From Methylobacterium sp. W2 (GTDB taxonomy: Bacteria > Pseudomonadota > Alphaproteobacteria > Rhizobiales > Beijerinckiaceae): a DNA stretch of 64,000 nt. Under the pieces are notes generated by a model that worked only from the letters and a program-made list of their open reading frames with translations, searched no databases and was not told the DNA's origin. The stretch spans positions 1 to 64,000 of the forward strand of contig NZ_VMOA01000011.1 in the NCBI RefSeq assembly GCF_020662345.1, in the 5' to 3' direction. The position numbers were made by a program, and so were the translations under genes. Each line of letters starts with the position of its first letter. The stretch's first letter is position 1. Shown here one piece after another: positions 34,925-44,292 of the stretch.

Positions 34925-35754
34925 CCGTCGGCGAGCCCGCTTCCGGAACAAGGTGGCGGAACCCGCACCGGCTTCGGCACTCCCGGCTTGACGATGCGGA
35001 CGATGCCGTCGCGCAGGGACAGCATGTGGCCGCGCTCCACATCGGTCCAGCACTCGTCGCGGGTGAGCGCCTTGGTGGCGATGACGGTCACCACGTCGTC
35101 GGTCCGCGTCTCCTGTGCAAAATCCACGTGCCAATCCTCGTCGATGAGGGTCGCGGTGCCGAAGGGGGCGCAGCGGGTGAGGTAGCACAGGCGCTTGCCG
35201 CAATGGGCATAGAGCGTCCGGCTGTCGCTGAGCAGCATGTTGAACACGCCGAGCCCGTGCAGCTCGGCGCAGAGTTCGGCCACCGCATTGTCGAGCCGCG
35301 CCGGGCTCGGCAGGCTGGGATAGCGCGCCTGCAGCCGGTCGAGCATCCAGCAGAAGGCGTATTCGCTATCGGTGGAGCCCACCGGCTTGAACCAGGTCAG
35401 CGGCCACTTTTTCACACCCTTGAGCTGGCCGTTATGGGCGAAGGTCCAGCGCCGTCCCCAGAGCTCGCGGCTGAACGGATGGGTGTTCTCGAGCCCGACC
35501 CGCCCGCGATTGGCCTTGCGCACATGCGCGATGACGATCCGGCTCTTGATCGCGTAGTCGCGCAGGAGCTTGGCCAGCACCGAGCGCGCGCTCGGCTCGG
35601 GCTCGTGAAAGGCACGTGCGCCGCGCCCCTCGTAGAAGGTGATGCCCCATCCGTCGGCGTGAGGCCCGGTCTCGCCGCCGCGCCGGGCGAGGCCCGCGAA
35701 GGAGAAACGGATGTCGGTGGGCACGTTCGCGCTCATGCCGAGCAATTCGCACAT
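34921..35754 (-). CDS. Class II glutamine amidotransferase (YafJ-like)
   Basis: 277 residues. The nucleophile is Cys2 after removal of Met (MCELLGMSANVPTD). Further Ntn-hydrolase landmarks are HADGWGITFYEGRG, IVIAHVRKANRG, NTHPFSRELWGRRWTFAHNGQLKG and STDSEYAFCWMLD. The protein consists of the glutaminase domain alone, as in YafJ / GATase_4 proteins; what accepts the ammonia is unknown. The C-terminus ends in a Pro/Gly-rich tail. Confidence 0.9.
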   Translation of the reverse strand: MCELLGMSANVPTDIRFSFAGLARRGGETGPHADGWGITFYEGRGARAFHEPEPSARSVLAKLLRDYAIKSRIVIAHVRKANRGRVGLENTHPFSRELWGRRWTFAHNGQLKGVKKWPLTWFKPVGSTDSEYAFCWMLDRLQARYPSLPSPARLDNAVAELCAELHGLGVFNMLLSDSRTLYAHCGKRLCYLTRCAPFGTATLIDEDWHVDFAQETRTDDVVTVIATKALTRDECWTDVERGHMLSLRDGIVRIVKPGVPKPVRVPPPCSGSGLADG

Positions 35755-36008
35755 GGAAAATCTTGCAGCTTCTGGCGATGCGCTTGCGACGAGAAAGCGG
35801 ACTATGGGGGGAGTGGGCGTCGGGAACGCCGGGGAGACACAAACCTAGGAGTGTTTGGTACGCCCGACAACCGCACCGGCGCATGTGCCGGGCGACACGA
35901 CAAGATTCCTCACCGGTGGACTCGTGCCTTCCCTGCCCGGCGGCGATCCTCTAAGCCGACCTCGGATGATGGACCGTACCCGGCGCGGGCCGCCGGAGGG
36001 AAACGTCG

Positions 36009-38561
36009 ATGGATCGTGATCCGATCGCCTTCGCCTGGAAGTCGGCGCGGACACTCCAGGTTTCCGCCATCGCCCTGACGCTGGGCATCGGCCTTCCCCT
36101 CGCTCTGTTCGCCCTGCTCTGCCTGCGCGATCTCGTGAGCGTCCTAGTCCAGGCATCGGCGCAGACCGTCCCCTTCCTCCGGATCGCCATGGAACGGCCC
36201 TGGAACGTCGCCGGTGATCCGGCCCTGGTGGCCGCCTCCGGCTGGCCCCTCCCGCCCGTTGACGTGATCCTGTGGGCGCTGACCGGCCTCGCCGCCGTCG
36301 CAATGCTCGCGGCGGCCCTGGGCTGGGTCGTGGCCCGCCTGTGTTTCTCCGCCCAGTCCCGGACGATCCGTCTCCTCAACGAGCGGGTGACCACGGCGAT
36401 CCTGCATGCCCCTACGGCCGCACGGGACGAGGCCCGCAGCCTGACGCAGCATGTGGGCGCGATGCTGGCGCGGATCGACACCCTGTTCGGCCTCGGCATC
36501 GTCGTCCCGGTCACCGCTCTGGCCACCATGATCCTGGCCCTCGCCATGGCCGGCCTCGCCGCCCCGAGGCTGGTGCCGGCGGTGGCGGTGGGCCTTCTCG
36601 CCGCCGCCCTCGCCCGCATCCTGATCCTCCGCCGCACCCGCGTGCGCACGATCCTGCGCCTCAGTTCCGGTGTCTCGGCGGAACGGTTCCTCTCCGACCT
36701 CATCCGGCGGGTTCCGGCGGTGCGCGCCCATGGCGCCGAAGCCTTCGAGCGCGGCCGCCTCGCGGCCAAGGGGGCGGCGATCCGCGATGCCCTTGCGGCC
36801 GCCGAATCCTCCCTCGCCTTCGCGCGGGCGCCCTCTCTCGCTCTCGGCGTCCTCCTGCCCGCCATCATGCTGGCCGTGGCCCTGTGGCGCGGCGAGAGCG
36901 GCACCGCGCCTCCCGTGGCGCCGGGCGCCCTGGTGGCGGCCGGCGGCGGCTTCGCCCTCGCGGTCCTGGCCCTGGCGGTGACTCTGCGCCTGCGCTCGAT
37001 CCACGAGGGGGTGTCCCCGGTCTTCCGCGAGCTTGCGGTGACGCTCGTGTCCCTCGAAGGTCGCGGCAGCTACAGGCCCGGCCCCTTCGCCGCCTTGCCG
37101 AAGGGCGGGGCGCTGGCCGCGTCGGGGGTCGGCGCCTACGATCCCGCCAGTGGGGAACGCCTCACCGGTGTCGACGTCACCGTGGCGATGCCTTCCCATC
37201 TGGCGATCGTGGGCGAGCGCGGCAGCGGCGCGCGGGCGCTGGCCGCCCTGCTGGCCGGCCAGCTCGAACCCACCGCGGGGTCGGTCACGTATGACGGGAT
37301 CGACCTGCGCAGCCTCGATCCGGCCGAGCGGGCCAGCCACATCGCCCTGGCGGGCGCCGAGGCGATCCTGATCAAGGGCACCTTGGAGCAGAACATCCTC
37401 TATGGCGCGGCGCGCCAGGAGCGTCCCTCGGAGGCGGACCTCATCGAGGTGCTGCGCCTGACCGGGCTCGACGCCTTTGTCTATGCGCGCGGCCTCGAAG
37501 GCACGGTGGACCCGGCGGCCGAGCCGGCCGTCGCGAAGACGATCGTCGCGGCCCGCCACGCCGTGCGCGAGGCCCTGGTGGCGGACAAGGCGGCGCGGCT
37601 GGTGGAGCCGTTCGATCCCGCCCGCTACAACCATCAGGCGACGGTGGGAGAGAACATCCTGTTCGGCGAAGCCGTGGGGTCCGCCTTCTCCGGCAGCCAT
37701 ATCGCCGCCCATCCCTACCTGCGCGCGGTGCTGGAGGCCGAGGACCTGACCCGGCCCTTCACCGAGATCGGGCTGCAGGTGGCGCGCAGCACCATTGAGA
37801 TCTTCGCCGACCTTCCGGACGATCACCCCCTTTTCGATGCGTTCTCGCTGTTCCCGGCGGCCGAGCGCGGGTTCTTCGAGGATCTCGTCAGCCGTCAGCC
37901 GGAGGCGAAGGGCTGGCGCCGGGGGCCGGCGGGCCAGCGCGACCGCAAGCGCCTGATCGGGCTGGCGCTCCGCTACAGCGAGACCCGGCACAGGTTCGGC
38001 CTGATCGACGCCGCCTTCGAGGACCGGATCGTCGCCGCACGCCATTCCTTCGCGCGGCTGATGCCGCAGAGGCTGCGCGCGAGCGTCGAGTTCTACGATC
38101 CGACCCGGCTCAACCCGGCCGCCAGCCTGGAGGAAAATCTGCTGTTCGGCCGGATCAACGGCGAGGAGGCGGGGGCCGAACAGCGCGTGCGGGCGCTGGT
38201 ACGCCGGGTCCTCGTCCAGCAGCACCTCGAATCCGCCGTCTACCGGCTCGGCCTCGCCAGCCGCGTGGAGCCGGGCATGGGCGGCGGCGGGGCGAGCCTC
38301 GGGGAGAACGCCATCGGCTCGCGCGAGCGCATCGGCATCGATCTCGCCCGCTGCCTCGTGCGCAAGCCGGACATCGTGGTCATCGCCATCGCCCTCGACG
38401 ACGGCAAGACCGCCGAGATCCGAGAGCGCCTGGCCAGTCTGCGCGCGGCGAGGGCCGGCCGCGGCCTGATCGTCTGCCTGCCGAGTGCCGACACTCTCGA
38501 CGCGAACGACCCCTTCGGCGCGGTGCTGCATGTGGAGCGCAACACGGTGCTCGCCGCCTGA
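36009..38561 (+). CDS. ABC transporter-like protein with degenerate nucleotide-binding sites
   Basis: 850 residues. The first 330 form an ABC-exporter-like membrane region with about six hydrophobic stretches. A nucleotide-binding-like domain follows (about 365-480), in which the Walker A reads GERGSGARA at 402-410. The invariant Lys is Ala and the next Ser/Thr is Arg. GSVTYDGIDLRSLDPAERASHIALAG and GTLEQNILYG keep the fold. A second half (about 520-845) repeats NHQATVGENILFGEA and ends LGENAIGSRERIGIDLARCL, then PDIVVIAIALDDG, where LSGGQ and the Walker B Asp-Glu should be. ATP hydrolysis looks impossible. It may be a regulatory or scaffold relative of exporters. Confidence 0.8.
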   Translation: MDRDPIAFAWKSARTLQVSAIALTLGIGLPLALFALLCLRDLVSVLVQASAQTVPFLRIAMERPWNVAGDPALVAASGWPLPPVDVILWALTGLAAVAMLAAALGWVVARLCFSAQSRTIRLLNERVTTAILHAPTAARDEARSLTQHVGAMLARIDTLFGLGIVVPVTALATMILALAMAGLAAPRLVPAVAVGLLAAALARILILRRTRVRTILRLSSGVSAERFLSDLIRRVPAVRAHGAEAFERGRLAAKGAAIRDALAAAESSLAFARAPSLALGVLLPAIMLAVALWRGESGTAPPVAPGALVAAGGGFALAVLALAVTLRLRSIHEGVSPVFRELAVTLVSLEGRGSYRPGPFAALPKGGALAASGVGAYDPASGERLTGVDVTVAMPSHLAIVGERGSGARALAALLAGQLEPTAGSVTYDGIDLRSLDPAERASHIALAGAEAILIKGTLEQNILYGAARQERPSEADLIEVLRLTGLDAFVYARGLEGTVDPAAEPAVAKTIVAARHAVREALVADKAARLVEPFDPARYNHQATVGENILFGEAVGSAFSGSHIAAHPYLRAVLEAEDLTRPFTEIGLQVARSTIEIFADLPDDHPLFDAFSLFPAAERGFFEDLVSRQPEAKGWRRGPAGQRDRKRLIGLALRYSETRHRFGLIDAAFEDRIVAARHSFARLMPQRLRASVEFYDPTRLNPAASLEENLLFGRINGEEAGAEQRVRALVRRVLVQQHLESAVYRLGLASRVEPGMGGGGASLGENAIGSRERIGIDLARCLVRKPDIVVIAIALDDGKTAEIRERLASLRAARAGRGLIVCLPSADTLDANDPFGAVLHVERNTVLAA

Positions 38562-38693
38562 TACGGCGGGGGCAAAGCAACGGACCACGCCCTTCCCCTA
38601 TTGCCGCCCCATTGGGATGGGATAAGCAGGGATTCGTGCACCCTGTTGCACGGCGCCGGCGGTCAGTCGGCGCATCCCTCTCCAGGGCCGGGC

Positions 38694-39887
38694 ATGGTCG
38701 TTCTACCCTCGCCAGTCGTACAGCGCCGCGCCGCTGCCTGGCTTCTCCTGTTCGCTCTGGCGCTCGCCGTGCCCGGCATCGCGCGGGCGCAATCGGCAAA
38801 AGCCACCGCGCCGATCCCGGCGGCGACCCTCGCGCTGATGAGCCAGAAGGGCACCAGCGCCTCGGCGCCGGTCCTGTTCCGGGCCTACAAGAAGGAATCC
38901 GAGATCGAGGTCTGGAAGAAGGCCGCCAGCGGGCGCTTCGTCCACGTCAAGACCTTCCCGATCTGCCGCTGGTCGGGTCAGCTCGGCCCCAAGCGCAAGA
39001 CCGGCGACCGGCAGACGCCGGAGGGGTTCTACACGGTGCCCCAGCGCCAGATGAACCCGAATTCGAGCTACTACCTCTCCTTCGATGTGGGCTATCCGAA
39101 TGCCTACGACCGCGCGCAGGGCTCCACCGGCTCGGCCGTGATGGTCCACGGCGTCTGCTCGTCCATGGGGTGTTTCGCCATGACCGACCAGGTGGTCGGC
39201 GAGATCTACGCCATCGCCCGTGATGCCTTCGCCGGCGGGCAGGCGGCGTTCCAGTTCCAGTCCTTCCCGTTCCGGATGAATGCGGCGAACATGGCCCGCT
39301 ACCGCACGGACCCGAACATCGCCTTCTGGCGCCAGCTCAAGGAAGGCTCGGACCGGTTCGAGGCGACGGGCGAGGAGCCCAACGTCACCGTCACCGCCGG
39401 CCGCTACGCCTTCCTCCCCTATAAGGACCCCGCCCTGGAATCCCTGGTGACGACGCGCCGGGTGCAGGAGGAGGCGCGCATCGCGAGCCTCGTGGAGGAA
39501 GGGAGTGCGGCCGTGCGCACCACCTATTCCGACGGGGCGCAGCATCCGTTCTGGGCGGCCCTCTCCGCCAAGGGCGTCTCCCTCGGCGATGTGAGCCGGC
39601 CCGAGGCCCTGGCCTATGCCGGCCAGGACGTGATCGTGATCCCGGCCCAGCGCCGCCCGATCCTCGTCGCCGAGGCGGTCTGGTCGCGTTGGATCGCGGC
39701 GGCTTCGGTTCCCGCGCTCATGCGGGTACGCGGGTTCAAGCCGGCCTACGAGCAGGCGCCGCTGCGCTTCGCCGCCCTCGTCACGCGCTACGATCAGACC
39801 CTGCCGACGATGCTCTCGGCCTCCCTCGCCGGACAGATGCTGGCCCCGACCCCACCGGCAATCGTCGAAACACTGGCGCAGCGCTAG
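38694..39887 (+). CDS. L,D-transpeptidase-fold murein protein (YafK-like)
   Basis: 397 residues from the ATG at 38694. Signal peptide 1-32 (AAAWLLLFALALAVPGIARA). The YkuD domain covers about 55-200: FRAYKKESEIEVWKK, GDRQTPEGFYTVPQRQMNP, then the active site VHGVCSSMGCFAM with catalytic Cys160 and His152. YafK-type proteins act in the periplasm on peptidoglycan cross-links or lipoprotein attachments. The C-terminal 200 residues are a family extension without a recognised motif. Confidence 0.88.
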   Translation: MVVLPSPVVQRRAAAWLLLFALALAVPGIARAQSAKATAPIPAATLALMSQKGTSASAPVLFRAYKKESEIEVWKKAASGRFVHVKTFPICRWSGQLGPKRKTGDRQTPEGFYTVPQRQMNPNSSYYLSFDVGYPNAYDRAQGSTGSAVMVHGVCSSMGCFAMTDQVVGEIYAIARDAFAGGQAAFQFQSFPFRMNAANMARYRTDPNIAFWRQLKEGSDRFEATGEEPNVTVTAGRYAFLPYKDPALESLVTTRRVQEEARIASLVEEGSAAVRTTYSDGAQHPFWAALSAKGVSLGDVSRPEALAYAGQDVIVIPAQRRPILVAEAVWSRWIAAASVPALMRVRGFKPAYEQAPLRFAALVTRYDQTLPTMLSASLAGQMLAPTPPAIVETLAQR

Positions 39888-39906
39888 CGCATACCGATGA
39901 GTGGGT

Positions 39907-40056
39907 TCCCCGCTCCCCGCACGCGGGGAGAGGATCACAGGCACCTTGTCGTGCCTGTGATAAGCGGAGCGAGGGTGAGGGGGCGAAGTCGAAGAAGACT
40001 CCCTCGGAATCGGCCCCTTCACCTCCGGCTACCGGCTCGACGCGCTCCCCGCGCGC
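39907..40056. repeat. Composite intergenic repeat, copy A
   Basis: Starts with CTCCCCGCACGCGGGGAG, then GATCACAGGCACCTTGTCGT, a hairpin with GTGCCTGTGAT, then AGCGGAGCGAGGGTGAGGGG. Later it holds a stretch ending CTCGACGCGCTCCCCG. It is homologous over most of its length to copy B at 57774-57960. It fills the 287-base gap between the transpeptidase and acyltransferase genes; no gene is supported there. Confidence 0.75.
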
Positions 40057-40174
40057 CTCCGATGTTCACCCATCTTGCGGGCACCACGGGTCCCCTCTCC
40101 TTGGAAGGGAGACCGTCACGAGCAGGTCGACGGGGGCGATCACCCGGAAACGCTATCACTGATGCTTTGCCGTC

Positions 40175-41269
40175 TCAGCGCGCCGCCGCCGTCCTGGCGG
40201 ATCGCGGCGGCGTTTCCGCGACGATGTGGAACGCCGCCGGGCGGCGGAACAGGAAGGCGACGGGCGTGTGGCGCACCACCCGCTCGATGGCGAGGGGCAC
40301 GAGCACGGCCACGATCGTCACGACGAGGCTGGCGAGCCCGATATCGGCGATGGCGCCGGTCTTCACGATGAGCGTCCGCGTGGCCGCCATGGGCAGGAAG
40401 AACGCAAGGTAGATCACGATCGAGCGCTCGCCGCAGGCTCTGAGCGCCGACGTCACCGGGCCGCCGGCGAGGGTGAGGAGTGCGCCCGTGGCCACGATGG
40501 CGAGTGCCCCGGCGCCGCCGAGGGCGAGGCTGACGAGGGGCAGGCTCGCCAGGGTCGGAAAGGTGTCGTGGCCGGTGGCGGTGAAGGCCAACAGTCCGTT
40601 CACCACGGCCCAGGCCGCGAGGCCGCCGAGCGCGGTGAGGGGGCGGCTCTGGACGAGGCCGGCGAACCGGAAGATCCGGGCCGCGAACAGGTAGCCGGCG
40701 ACGAACCAGACGTAGCGGCCGCAGAACTCGGTGACGAGATCCGAATATCCGTCGAGGGGAAGGCTCTGGAGCAGGGCGGCCCCACCGAGGAGAAGCGCCG
40801 GATGCAGGCCCCGCAGGAGCTTCGTCAGCACCGAGAACACGGCGAGCAGGTAGATGAACCAGAGGGTGGAATAGGGCTCCACCAGAGCGTGGGCGAGATG
40901 GGCGAGAAAAGCCCCCGGCCCGGCGCCGTCGACGATCTGGCCGTATTTCACCGCCGATTGGATGAAGACCCAGAGCAGGTAGAAGTAAGCGAAATGGACG
41001 ACCCGCCGGTCGGCGAAGAGGCGCCAGTCCCGATCGATCACCCGCCCGACGAACAGGCCCGACAGGAGGAAGAAATCGGGGATGCGGAACGGCTTGGCGA
41101 AGGCGACCACGGTGTGGAGGAAGCCCTCGCCACCCATCTCGTTGCCGGTGCCGAGGGTCGAGTGCATCATCACCACGAGGACGATGCACAACCCCTTGGC
41201 GACATCGACCCAGGCCAGTCTCAGGGCCTCCTCGGCGCCGGGGCCTGGGATCTGGGTCGCTGGCGCCAA
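40175..41269 (-). CDS. Acyltransferase-3 family membrane protein
   Basis: 364 residues, about 10 membrane segments. The N-terminal RLAWVDVAKGLCIVLVVMMH is the family hallmark (Asp and His around the first helix), followed by FRIPDFFLLSGLFVGRVIDR and EPYSTLWFIYLLAVF. Such integral membrane enzymes transfer acyl groups (often acetyl or succinyl) to extracytoplasmic carbohydrates. The target is unknown; no polysaccharide cluster is adjacent. Confidence 0.9.
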   Translation of the reverse strand: MAPATQIPGPGAEEALRLAWVDVAKGLCIVLVVMMHSTLGTGNEMGGEGFLHTVVAFAKPFRIPDFFLLSGLFVGRVIDRDWRLFADRRVVHFAYFYLLWVFIQSAVKYGQIVDGAGPGAFLAHLAHALVEPYSTLWFIYLLAVFSVLTKLLRGLHPALLLGGAALLQSLPLDGYSDLVTEFCGRYVWFVAGYLFAARIFRFAGLVQSRPLTALGGLAAWAVVNGLLAFTATGHDTFPTLASLPLVSLALGGAGALAIVATGALLTLAGGPVTSALRACGERSIVIYLAFFLPMAATRTLIVKTGAIADIGLASLVVTIVAVLVPLAIERVVRHTPVAFLFRRPAAFHIVAETPPRSARTAAAR

Positions 41270-41405
41270 AGCTGCACTCCGTCGCTATCCGGGGACGAGC
41301 ATGGCCGATCCGAGGTTAACGCCGGCTGCCGCTGATGCGGTTGTCCTTGATCCATGGCGAATGCCCGGTCAACGCAAGGGCTCGGATGCCGGGCAGTCCC
41401 CTCCC

Positions 41406-43613
41406 TCAGAAGTCGAGGGAGGCCGACAGAATGAAGGTCCGGGGCGATGCGACGGTCACGAAGGTGCCCGTCGTGAGCCAGTACCGGTTGTCGGCCACGT
41501 TCTCGACATTGAACCGGAAGGTGATGGGCCGGTCATAGACCAGCGTCGCGTAGCGAAGGCCGAGATCGACCCGGGTCCAGTCGGGGAAGCGCAAGGTGTT
41601 GGCGTCGGTGAGGTACGAGCCGGACGAGTAGATCACCCGGCCGTTGAGGGAGAGGCCCCGCACCCAGGGCGTATCCCATTCGAGGCCGGCGGAGACGGTG
41701 AGATCGGACACGCCGGCGGCGTCGTTCCCCCGCCGCAGCGGATCAATCGGCTTGGTCAGTTCGGGGCGCAGGAAGGTCGCGCTCGCGAACCCGCGCAGGC
41801 TGGGCGCGATGGCGCCGTAGGCCGACAGTTCCAGGCCCTGGTTGCGCTGCTCGCCATTGTAGGCCTGGGCACCGGAGGCGGTCTGGACCAGATCGGGCCG
41901 GCTGATCTGGAAGAGGGCGGCCGTGGTCGTGATGGTCCCCCAATCGACCTTGATCCCGACTTCCTGCTGATCCGACTGGTAGGGGCTGAGGATCGCGCCC
42001 GTGTTGCTGAAGCCGGGACCGACGATGGTGCCCGCGGTCAACCCCTCGGCGTAGTTCGCGTAGAGGGACACGTTCTGCCAGGGCTTGATGACGATGCCCG
42101 CGAGGGGCGACGTGGCATTGGCGTCGTATTCGCTCGTCCGTGCCTGGGTCACGGTGTCGAAGCTCTTCTGGTTCACCATCTGGTAGCGGACGCCCGCGGT
42201 GAGCAGGAGCCGGTCATCGAAGGCCGACATCGTGTCGACGACGGCGACGCTCGTCAGCGACGTGTCCGCATAGCGTTGGGGATTGAGGCGCGCCCCGGTG
42301 ACCACGGGAAGCGGCGCCGGCCGGTAGATGTTCGACGGCACCGACTCACCCGGTGTGTTCGAGACATAGGCGAAGCCGTCCTCGCGGTTGAACCCCGTGA
42401 AGACGAGGTTCAGCGAGTGGTTGATGGGGCCTGTGTCGAACCGGGCTTTCACGCCGGCATTGCCGCTGATCGTGCTGCTGTCGGAATCGTAAAAGGCGTT
42501 GATGAGCCGGAAGTTGCCCAGGGCATCGACCCCGTTCGAGATGCCGAAGACGCGGGTATCCGGAAAGGTCTGCTGATTGGAGCCGGCGCGATAACCGATC
42601 CCGCCATAGGCGGTCAGCCAATCCGTGAGGTCGTATTCCACGAAGGAGGCGACGGTGTTGTCGCGCTGCTTGAGCAGCGTCCCTGGAAACCAGTTGCTCC
42701 GGGCATTGGGTGGCTGGGGAATGAAGGGGATATCCGATTGCAGGGTCAGCTGCGGCCGGAAGTTCTTGGTGTCGTCGTTCTGGGAGATGATATCGAGGGC
42801 CCAGCGCAGGCGCTCGCCGCGATAATCGAGGGAGAGGGCGCCGATACCGCTCTGAACGTCGCCTCCGTTGATCGAGGCCTCGCCGGTCCGGCCCAGGCCG
42901 TTGAAGCGGATGCCCCATTCCTTGTTCTCGCCGGCGCGGGTGCCCGCATCGACATGGACGCCGAAATTGCCGTCGCTGATGAATTGCGGCGTGACACGCA
43001 CGAAGGGGATATCGAGCGCGCGCTTGGTCACGATGTTGATGCTGCCGCCGACGCTCCCGCCCGGCGGGATGCCGTACATGAAGGCGCCGGGCCCTTTGAG
43101 CAGCTCGATGCGCTCGATGTACTGCGCCGCCACGCGGTTGGAGGGAACCAGTCCGTACAGGCCGTTCAAGCCTACATCCTGTGACTGAACGGGAAAGCCG
43201 CGGATCTGGAACGTGTCGTCGAACCCGTTGCTGCCCGTCGTCAGGCGCACCGAGGAATCGTTGATGAGCGTATCGGCGACGGTGCGCGCCTGCTGATCCT
43301 GGATCACCTGCTGGGTGAAGTTGACGGTGCTGAAGGGCGTGTTCAGCACATCCCTGGTGCCGAGGATCCCAAGGGATCCGCCGCGCGCGACCTGTCCGCC
43401 GGCATAGGGCGGCGGCAGGTCTCCCAGGCGCCCCGACCCCGAACTGCCCCGGCCCGCGCCGCCGGCCGAGGCTTCCACCGACAACTCGTCCAGCCGCACC
43501 GCGGTCTGCGCCCAGGCGCTCGATGACGATCCCATCCAAGCGAGACCGAGCGAGGCGGCGCCGATGGCGGAGTAACTCAGGGTTGTTGCCAGTGTCGAGA
43601 CGCGCTTACGCAC
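41406..43613 (-). CDS. TonB-dependent siderophore receptor
   Basis: About 735 residues from the GTG at 43613, which has AGGAA 9 bases upstream; an in-frame ATG at 43670 is the alternative. A signal peptide ends at SSSSAWA. The TonB box region is RLDELSVEAS. The plug domain has TPFSTVNFTQQVIQDQQART, FQIRGFPVQSQDVGLNGLYG, IERIELLKGPGAFMYG and GGSVGGSINIVTKRAL. A 22-strand barrel follows, ending in the consensus aromatic TFILSASLDF. This is the FhuA/FoxA-like ferrisiderophore branch of outer-membrane receptors. No ExbBD or iron ABC genes are nearby. The start is preceded by an AT-rich stretch that could hold an iron-responsive operator, which I could not define. Confidence 0.93.
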   Translation of the reverse strand: MRKRVSTLATTLSYSAIGAASLGLAWMGSSSSAWAQTAVRLDELSVEASAGGAGRGSSGSGRLGDLPPPYAGGQVARGGSLGILGTRDVLNTPFSTVNFTQQVIQDQQARTVADTLINDSSVRLTTGSNGFDDTFQIRGFPVQSQDVGLNGLYGLVPSNRVAAQYIERIELLKGPGAFMYGIPPGGSVGGSINIVTKRALDIPFVRVTPQFISDGNFGVHVDAGTRAGENKEWGIRFNGLGRTGEASINGGDVQSGIGALSLDYRGERLRWALDIISQNDDTKNFRPQLTLQSDIPFIPQPPNARSNWFPGTLLKQRDNTVASFVEYDLTDWLTAYGGIGYRAGSNQQTFPDTRVFGISNGVDALGNFRLINAFYDSDSSTISGNAGVKARFDTGPINHSLNLVFTGFNREDGFAYVSNTPGESVPSNIYRPAPLPVVTGARLNPQRYADTSLTSVAVVDTMSAFDDRLLLTAGVRYQMVNQKSFDTVTQARTSEYDANATSPLAGIVIKPWQNVSLYANYAEGLTAGTIVGPGFSNTGAILSPYQSDQQEVGIKVDWGTITTTAALFQISRPDLVQTASGAQAYNGEQRNQGLELSAYGAIAPSLRGFASATFLRPELTKPIDPLRRGNDAAGVSDLTVSAGLEWDTPWVRGLSLNGRVIYSSGSYLTDANTLRFPDWTRVDLGLRYATLVYDRPITFRFNVENVADNRYWLTTGTFVTVASPRTFILSASLDF

Positions 43614-43898
43614 CGTTGCATTCCTGTTGTTGCGACAGGCATGCGAGCTTTCGGCTCGTAGCCAGCGCATCGATGATTCAAATATTTTGGGATCGACTTC
43701 GTGTATACGAAATTGAATAATTTATTACATGAATTTCAGCAAGAACTTGGGAATCGTTGCTCGGGCATCGTGCTTCCAGGGCAACAAAGCCGAATTGTTC
43801 TAAAGAAAAACAGCTGATCTCTTGAGGTGACCACCACATGCCCGGAAACCGGGCAGGGGCGATCGTCGAAGCGGATGGCGGGCCCGGGATAGGGGGCG

Positions 43899-44267
43899 TC
43901 AGGAAACCTTGCGGCGCGAGAGCTTGCGCGACCGCGTCATCCGCGTGGCGGCGTGGAAATCGTCCGGCTTGGTACGCACCCAGGCGAGGAAGCCGCTGAT
44001 CTCGGGATCGGCCCGCAGAACCTCGATGTCGGCGAGGCGGCGAGCGATCTCGGCCTCGCTGTAGCGGGCATGGATCGCCGAATGGCAGATCTGGTGCAGG
44101 CGGACGGTGCCGGCTTTCGCGCCGCCCTTCAGCTTGGGCGTGAGGTGATGCAGGCTCGATTTGGCGCGCGGCGGGATCGGCCTTTCGCAGAGCGGGCAGA
44201 TCGCGGGACCGGCGGGCCGGTCCGCATTCCCCTCGTCCTCCCGCCATTGCCGGTCGCGTCGTCCCAA
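43899..44267 (-). CDS. Small HNH endonuclease-like protein
   Basis: 122 residues from a TTG at 44267 (GGGAG about 8 bases upstream); longer in-frame starts overlap the hydrolase gene. ICPLCERPIP (Cys24, Cys27) and SSLHHLTPKLKGG (His40-His41), then RLHQICHSAIHARYSE (His58, Cys61, His62), form a compact HNH zinc/metal core. A helical tail ends in a strongly basic stretch (RMTRSRKLSRRK). This type is common and usually stand-alone in Hyphomicrobiales. A nuclease is likely, its target unknown. It follows the membrane-anchored hydrolase gene by about 25 bases on the same strand. Confidence 0.82.
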   Translation of the reverse strand: MGRRDRQWREDEGNADRPAGPAICPLCERPIPPRAKSSLHHLTPKLKGGAKAGTVRLHQICHSAIHARYSEAEIARRLADIEVLRADPEISGFLAWVRTKPDDFHAATRMTRSRKLSRRKVS

Positions 44268-44292
44268 ATCCCCGTCTCCCGTCCTGCCGGTA

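Noticed and set aside
36144..38588. 814-codon open frame antisense to the ABC-like gene
   Set aside because: Low-complexity Arg/Gly/His composition and no motifs; the plus strand shows membrane segments and ABC-type landmarks.
41406..43670. TonB receptor as part of an iron-uptake operon
   Set aside because: No ExbB/ExbD, FecR or iron ABC genes lie nearby; only the receptor is supported.
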